NCBI GenBank assembly: GCA_013399695.1
Contig: VXAU01003998.1
Location: 2,594,409 to 2,658,408 of the forward strand
DNA length: 64,000 nucleotides
From: Formicarius rufipectus
Taxonomy: Eukaryota > Chordata > Aves > Passeriformes > Formicariidae
Reading direction: 5' to 3'
Positions 58,401 to 64,000 of this stretch are shown in pieces. The notes under the pieces were generated by a model, which worked only from the letters and a program-made list of their open reading frames with translations, did no database searches and was not told the DNA's origin. Position numbers and translations under genes: made by a program. Position 1 is the first letter of the stretch. Every line of letters starts with the position of its first letter.

Positions 58401-59548
58401 GAAGGCTCCATGGTTTGGAGGCCCTGACATGGAAGTGTGGGACGGGGCCACAGCAGATACGCGGAGAGGAGCTGGCCCTGCATGAGCTGCCCCCAGGAGG
58501 ATTGTCCCTCCTGACCCTTGCTCTGTCCCACAGGGGTCTCAGCAGCACTCGTTTTCCAGCAAGAAGTGCAGGCCCCCAGCACCCCACTCCGCGTGGTGTT
58601 CGACGGGGATGCTGTGCTCTTCTCTGACGAGACGGACCAGATCTTCCAGGAGCAGGGGCTGGAGGGGGCAGTGCAGTATGAGCGGGCGATGGAGGCTGTG
58701 CCCATGGGAGAGGTGAGCATGCCACCTCCCTTCCACGGGCACCCGCAGGCTCTGCCATCACTCCCACTGGGGTTTTGCCACGAGCAGCCAAAAAAGCACA
58801 AATCCTCACAAATTCCTTATGCACTCACCACTCAGTCCCTGATGTGGGCCTGATCTGGAGTCCCATTGGAAATGGATCTGGCCTGTTGTCTCCTATAAGT
58901 GAGCATCAGCTTCCAAATATCCACAGCTGTGGTTATCCCCAACATGACCTTTTGTAGGCTGTGACCTCTTGCTGTCCAAGTCCCTGGAGGACTCAGACCC
59001 AGAGGCACTGCCTGCTGAGATGTACTCTCCTGGTCACTTTGGGATTAGGATGAGCAGGTTCACCTTCCTCCCAAGCACCCCAGTGCACAGCACCAGTCCC
59101 AGATTGCCCACTCCTGCAGCCCACAGGCATTCCTGTGCTCTGTAGAGCCCTGAGGAACCCTGGCAGAGGAGCAAGTGGCTTGTACAGGCAGAGTAGATGT
59201 CTCCTTATTTCCGGCCCTGTGCCAACTGTCTTGCTCTGCTTCCAGGGTCCTCTGAAGGCTTTTGCCATGCACCTTGGGAAGATGCGCAAGAAGTTCAGCC
59301 AGGAAAAATCCCCCATCCGCACGTACCTGGTGACTGCCCGCAGTGGCCGGGACATGGGCATCCGAGCCATCAAGACTCTCCGGGAATGGGGTCTGGCCAT
59401 CGATGAGGCTTTCTTCATGGATGGGGCTCCCAAGGGCCCCATCCTTGCACAGATTCAGCCTCATATCTTCTTTGATGATGGGCTTCATAACATCCAAGGA
59501 GCTCAAAATGTGGGTGTACCATCTGCCTGGGTCCCGTCCTGCTGCTGA
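55368..59548 (+). CDS. NT5C1A-like: Cytosolic 5'-nucleotidase I (cN-I) family, NT5C1A-like, complete
   Basis: cN-I enzymes dephosphorylate AMP (and some dNMPs) to nucleosides in the cytosol; cN-IA is a striated-muscle enzyme that makes adenosine. Six coding exons were read: 55368-55412, 56090-56257, 56628-56757, 57325-57447, 58534-58712 and 59246-59548. They give 315 codons with matching phases. Landmarks: ALVIAVTTRAIF N-terminal strand, VVFDGDAVLFSD with the DxD pair Asp179/Asp181, TYLVTARSGRD (Thr245-Arg247), DGAPKGPIL with Lys278, and HIFFDDG with Asp292/Asp293. It is shorter than human cN-IA (368 residues), lacking the long basic N-terminus, and ends abruptly in VPSCC. NT5C1A and NT5C1B lie elsewhere in vertebrates, so this may be a third paralogue. 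Confidence 0.92.
56090..56257 (+). CDS. cN-I coding exon 2
   Basis: The exon is 168 bp, phase 0, with acceptor TATCCTGCAG and donor GTGAGG. It encodes KDPSKALVIAVTTRAIFNLE and KGKEEYTRHQQANQDKPLPP. It corresponds to the family's 'VIAISSRALFDMEEE' and 'EEYVRYQ' segment. Confidence 0.93.
56628..56757 (+). CDS. cN-I coding exon 3
   Basis: The exon is 130 bp and encodes AVQYVNEKILESNPSEKDLF, then DILVLSNNSPESGVRIINS and AKHYG. The VLxSNNSPESGVRI pattern is diagnostic of the cN-I family. Confidence 0.94.
57325..57447 (+). CDS. cN-I coding exon 4
   Basis: The exon is 123 bp with acceptor GACTTGAAG, which lacks a good pyrimidine run, and donor GTGCGT. It encodes LEISKFCFVSDEDSTQYLKS, then HGVKLFLSADRRDVCNALRR. 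The LFLSAD motif matches the family's LYLSAD. Both splice sites are weak, but frame and homology agree. Confidence 0.9.
58534..58712 (+). CDS. cN-I coding exon 5 (catalytic DxD)
   Basis: The exon is 179 bp with acceptor CTGTCCCACAG and donor GTGAGC. It encodes GVSAALVFQQEVQAPSTPLR, then VVFDGDAVLFSDETDQIF. Asp179 is the expected nucleophile and Asp181 the general acid of this haloacid-dehalogenase-type fold. Confidence 0.95.
59246..59548 (+). CDS. cN-I last coding exon
   Basis: The acceptor is CTGCTTCCAG. The exon encodes GPLKAFAMHLGKMRKKF, LVTARSGRDMGIRAIKTL, DGAPKGPILAQIQPHIFFDD and the terminal GVPSAWVPSCC, then TGA. The family normally continues past the 'HVPYG' position; here it stops after two cysteines. 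Confidence 0.95.
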   Translation, partial: GPLKAFAMHLGKMRKKFSQEKSPIRTYLVTARSGRDMGIRAIKTLREWGLAIDEAFFMDGAPKGPILAQIQPHIFFDDGLHNIQGAQNVGVPSAWVPSCC

Positions 59549-59914
59549 TGGGCTGCAGGCCAGCAGTCCTCCCTCCCAGCAGCACAGGGACCTGGGACAG
59601 TTGGAGGCAAACCTTCTGGTGGAGAAGGAAAGATTTCCTAATGTGTAGCAAGTAAATCTCAGGAAAAGGGGACAAGAGCATAGACTCCCATGCCAAACTC
59701 AATGCTCATTTCTGCTCCCAATATGAGGTCCTTTATGTCTTTGGATAAAGCCAAAAGATGCAACTGCTCCAGGAGGGAGGAACACTTTTGCTGTGACACT
59801 GAGGACTACACCTACATGCCCTGTAGAAGGTAGGGGCTTTTCTCAAAGAATTAAGTGAATCTACATGAGCTAAAGGAAGCATGAGCTAAAAATGCTAGTT
59901 TTGGCTGTTCTCAG

Positions 59915-60290
59915 ACAGTCTCACAGATGGAGCAGAACAGGAAGGACATCAGCCTGTTGAGGCGAGTCCAGAGGAGGGCCATCAAGATGATTAGAGGAAT
60001 GAAACAGCTTTCCTGTGAGGACAGGCTGAGAGAATTGGGGTTGTTCAACCTGGAGAAGGGAAGGCTTCAGGGTGACCTAATTGTGGCCTACAAGAAAGAT
60101 GGAGGTTTCCCAGGAGGAATAGGTTTCCCAGGGAAGTTTTGGATGTCTCATCCCTAACAGTGTATAATACCATGTTGTACATGGGTGGAGTTCTGCATCT
60201 GGTCTAGTGAAAGGTGTCCCTGCCCATGGCAGGGAGTTAGGGACGGGATGATCTTTAAAATCCCTTCCAACTCAAGCTATTCTATGATTT
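59915..60290 (+). mobile_element. CR1 LINE 3' fragment with internal deletion
   Basis: It has the CR1 order gagtccagaggagggccatc, aggctgagagaattggggtt and cctggagaagggaaggcttc. It then jumps to the tail aggtgtccctgcccatggca, gatgatctttaaaatccctt and ccaactcaagctattctatg. About 200 bases normally between these blocks are absent or scrambled. A short frame through it is a remnant of the reverse-transcriptase end, not a gene. Confidence 0.9.
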
Positions 60291-60480
60291 ATTCCCAAGA
60301 TTCCTGCCTAAAGGGAGCCCTTAAGACCCTGCCTCACCAGATACACTCAGCTTAGTTTCCTGAGGATGCTGATATGCTGGCAAAGTCCTTCAGGCTCCAG
60401 CCAAACTTAAAAGAAGGAGAAAGATTTCAAAACTGTAAAGGATCTACAAACCTTTTAGAAATGGATAAATAGGTTGAAGA

Positions 60481-60486
60481 AATAAA
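60481..60486 (+). terminator. Candidate polyadenylation signal for the cN-I gene
   Basis: This AATAAA lies 933 bases past the stop codon. If used, the CR1 copy lies within the 3'UTR. Other AATAAA copies near 61246 and 61394 are alternatives. Confidence 0.35.
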
Positions 60487-60489
60487 GTC

Positions 60490-63400
60490 CAAGCTATTTC
60501 CCCTTATAAATGAGATTATAGCACAAATCAGCTTTCCTAAGGCATGCAGGCTGTTTAGAGACTGCTCATAGGGGACAGACCTGTAGGACACTCAAGCTCT
60601 GAGAGCTGCAGTGCAGGGACAAGGCTGCAACCCAACGCTGAGGTCCATCCAGGAGACTGAGCTGCCACATAGCTCCGATATCCCACCAGGAGAGGGCACT
60701 GGAGATGGGCTGCCTGCAGCACAAGCCGTGAAGGAGCCAGGGCTGCACCAGCCACCACTGCAGTGGCCAGAGCAGGACTGGGTGCTGCGGCCAAGCTTAA
60801 ATGGGTCTCCAGGGCCGTGGGTGGAGGGCTTGGAGTGGGTATCTGAGGAGAGACTGCTCCCTGCTGATGGGATCCGTGGGTGTGCTCAGTGCCCTACCTG
60901 GCATCATGGCATACCCTATGCAGCAATGCCTCTCCTCTGGCAATTTGGATTCTGCTCCTAATTATCTAAGCAGCCCTCCAAGGTTCACTGGCAGGTTTCT
61001 CTCGCCAGGGCTGGATGTGAGTTGCCACTAGAGGCCACTGTGCTGCCTGGGGACACGGCACCTCAAATCCCTGCCAGCTCTCCAGAACCACCTCGTGAAA
61101 ATTAGTCTGCTCAGGTGGCAGAGGGATTATGGACTGAGGAGATGAAGACAACACTGACTTAGTTTTTTTAATCTCAGCATAATCAAGAAGTAATTTTTTT
61201 AAGGCTTCAGAAGTGTTGCTTTCTTTTCCAATGCTTTTTCCCCCCAATAAATAAACAAGCATCCCATTGTGAGTGCTTGTTCCTCATGCCTGTGTTCAGC
61301 AGTGTGGGAAGAAGGGTGGAATAACTCAGTGCTCCTTTACAGACATTCAGTTATTTATTAGGTGTTCTACACATTCATCAGGATGGGTTAAACACAATAA
61401 ACTTTCAGTGCGTTTTGAATTAGGCTCCTGAATGTCATCTTGTGTCTGTGTCCCCACACTCGTTCCTTCTACCTTGGGCTTGGGGACTCATGCCTCAGCC
61501 CAGCACGGGGTGCTGCTGGTCCCACTGTGGCACCAGCCCAGATCCTGTCCCTACCATTGTGCCAACCACATGGGTCCAATCTGTGAGGGAAGGGCAGGGA
61601 CGCTCGTATTCAGGGCTTTGATAGGAAACCACCTCCAAAGCAGCAAAGCCTGGCAGTCTTGGCACCAGAGTCTGGCCCTCTGCCCTTTTGTTCAGTTTAG
61701 ATGCTGAAATTAGATGTTTTGAGATATCAACATCAACAACATCAGCTACTCATCATCTGCTAATAATGCTAAGCAGCCCTCAGCTGAGCAAACATTAATT
61801 ACAGGATGCTCAAAACATGACCAGTAAGCAGGTACAGATGTTCGTCCCACGTTCATGCAGGTCAGCTACCACCAGGCTCAGTGCAGTGATCCAAGCACCC
61901 ATCTCCAGCTCTGCTCACCAAGCACAGCTGGCTGCTTCAGTGGCAACTGCCGGTGGGGACACGGAGCCAGTGGTGGGGGTGATGGTGGTCCTGGACATCC
62001 TCCACCATTCCAACCCATCACATTTGCCAATTCCTGGACAGGGCCAGTGGAAGCTTTTTCAATGCCTTGGGCAAGAGGAAATCAGCTGAATCAAGAGTGG
62101 TGGGAACCTGCCCATGTGAGCTGTTGCAGTGTGCGGGATGCTGAGGCAGAAGAAAACTGCTGCATGCCTTCCTCCCAGGACTGTCAGCACAGTGGGGGAT
62201 GACAGCAAAACGTGCCCAAAATAGGAAAAAAGGAAGGAAACTCAGGGCTTTTGGGATTGCATCATATAGGGCCAAGTGTAGCTGCCTCAGGCCATGGCTT
62301 AACATGCAGCATCAAAACTGCCCTTTACTGCCCTGCTCCAAAGATGAAGCATCAAAAACACCATCTAGCAAGAAGTGATGCAGCTTCATGCCCTGCTGCA
62401 AGGACAAGCTTGCTGTTTCTGTCTTAGGGGTATCTGTAATAAGTTCATTAAGTCTTGGGATGCTCCTCAGGTTTTGGCTTTCTTGATCTCCCTCCTCTGA
62501 GGGGTTGCTGATGCCCCAGGGTCTTCTGCTGCTGCAGCCCGAAGAGGGTTTAGCTGCTGGAGCTGGTCGTGACATGCTTCTCTGATATCCGTCTCATGTT
62601 TTGGAGACTAGAGCAAGGTAGGAGCACCCGTGTCACCATGAAGCACAGGCTCCTGTTGAACCCTGCTCTGTTTCACACCTTTCCACTCTAGGAAAAGAAG
62701 TGCCAAGGGGTGCAAAGTGGACTCTGAGGACCTGCACTTGATTCTGACCATTGTTTTCCAACAACCCCTTGCAACCCCAGCCAAAGCTGACTGGTTCCCC
62801 GCTCTTGGGACACCCACAAGACACTCTCCCGGTCCAGTGGAGGAAGTAGGAAATGCCCCTACTCTGCTCAGCTGCAAGCAGACCAGCTGCCTGCTCTGCC
62901 AAGCCCAGTCCTGCTGGTGAATGCCAAACAAGTGGCCCTTGTTTCAGGGTGGGGCATGTGACCCCAGGGATCAGAGGCTGCAGCTGCCTGGCCCCAAGGA
63001 GTTTGCAGGAGACCTTTGCCCAGTACTGTGCCCTTAATCTCCTACTCATTGCACCAGTCAATTCAGGGTTGCAGTGCTAAAACCAAAGCAACCCAGCACT
63101 AAGGGAAAGAAAGGGTTTTATGAAATGGTGCTATTGCAGGGAGGGAAAATTGGTGGTTATTTGTCTGCTAATAGACATCTGCAGTGGTCGTGTCCAAGCT
63201 GTTCAGCTTCACTGACTCCTGGCTGCAGCAGGAGAGGATGCTGGAGGCTGCAGGACCTGGGCACAGCTGCAGTGTTTGCCAGGGATGCTCCTACACCTCC
63301 CTCCACCCATAACCTACAAGCACCTTTGGCCACAAGCATGGAGCAAAGCATCTTCACATTTTTGACCATAACCCTAACCTCAGTCACCTTGGTGGCAGTG

Positions 63401-64000
63401 CTCCTTGGGAAACAACTCAGGAGTTCTCAGCCAGAGAGGCTGAAATGCCACATCCCACACTTGAAAAAATTATTAACAGGGCATTTTGTGTGCAGAAGGT
63501 CAGAGAAAGGGTGTGCAAAGCCATAGACTCTGTTTGCCGACGTGCTTATACCTGGGTTCAAGATCTATACCCCAAGTAGTCACATTGGATATAATGGCTG
63601 AGGTGACAAGTGAAGATGGAGTTTAGGAGGAAGGTGACAATGAATTAGAATTCAGGGCCTATGTGGACATATTGAAACAGCAGAAACTGCCCCAGGACGT
63701 CCAGATTGATTCACCAAATCACCAGTGGGAGCTGGTTGCTCCCATTCCAAGAAAACACATTGCAACTTTAAGCCCATCCTTGGGTTGCAATGGGGTGTTG
63801 ACCCTCATCTTTCTGAGCCCACACTACTCCCAGGATCAGAAGTCTCAATTGCTTCAGTGTTTTGTCACACTGAGGAGACATGATTGCACAAATAATGGTC
63901 CTTCTTGGGGCAGCTTCTGCCGGAAATTAAAGAAAATAAATAACATCTAGTGCTAGCTAAGAAAATTAGATGGATGGTGTGCTTGGATGTGGCTGGAGGC
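60490..64000. other. Region downstream of the cN-I gene
   Basis: No gene is recognised. By mammalian synteny CTSD might be expected further along, but no cathepsin D exon is visible. One 87-codon minus-strand frame (62312-62575) has a protein-like composition without a recognisable family. Confidence 0.5.

Noticed and set aside
59927..60157. 76-codon plus-strand frame
   Set aside because: It is the decayed CR1 reverse-transcriptase tail, not a host gene.
1..64000. CRISPR arrays, tRNA or rRNA genes, bacterial operons
   Set aside because: No spaced direct-repeat arrays, tRNA-like cloverleaf boxes or rRNA motifs were seen; intron structure and CR1 elements show a vertebrate genome.
60490..64000. 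CTSD exons expected from mammalian synteny
   Set aside because: No aspartic-protease motif (DTGSS or DSGTS type) is visible on either strand in this stretch.

Overview
This is a stretch of a bird nuclear genome. The coding sequence is split into short exons with GT-AG introns. Two clear CR1 LINE copies end in the reptile/bird-type ATTCTATG tail, and the troponin I found here is almost identical to the chicken fast-muscle protein. A few residues differ from chicken as I remember it, so it is probably another bird; I cannot name the species.

Layout, low to high coordinate. (1) LSP1, minus strand, about 1-18.2 kb: first coding exon (18,149-18,207), second (4,905-5,054) and third (about 1,488-1,581). 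The rest of the gene lies beyond the window start. The first exon sits at the edge of a GC-rich, CpG-island-like block. (2) About 12.7 kb with no gene I can support (18.3-30.9 kb). (3) TNNI2, fast skeletal troponin I, minus strand, 30.9-36.5 kb: complete, 183 codons in seven coding exons including a 7-nt microexon, with a muscle-type motif cluster near 35.7-35.9 kb. (4) About 10 kb with no supported gene (36.5-47.0 kb). (5) SYT8, a synaptotagmin, minus strand, 47.0-49.9 kb: complete, 393 codons in eight coding exons. (6) A cytosolic 5'-nucleotidase I (cN-I) gene on the plus strand, 53.6-60.5 kb: complete, 315 codons in six coding exons, with a TATA-containing first exon and a CR1 copy just 3' of its stop codon. 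(7) 60.5-64 kb: nothing recognised.

SYT8-TNNI2-LSP1, all in one direction, is the order of human 11p15.5. The window is therefore an ordinary conserved vertebrate block plus a cN-I gene that, to my knowledge, is not at this place in mammals. The genes share no single pathway. TNNI2 is a muscle thin-filament inhibitor, cN-I enzymes are typical of striated muscle AMP metabolism, LSP1 is a leukocyte F-actin protein, and SYT8 is a membrane-trafficking C2 protein.

I found no novel multi-gene system. The observations most worth checking are the extra cN-I locus, the mammal-like Cys134 in fast troponin I, the alternative LSP1 N-terminus, the TNNI2 microexon and enhancer-like cluster, and several unusual non-coding structures (G-quadruplex tract, A/T hairpin, GATA cluster). 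Exon boundaries were read by eye from splice sites and reading-frame continuity, without alignment software.
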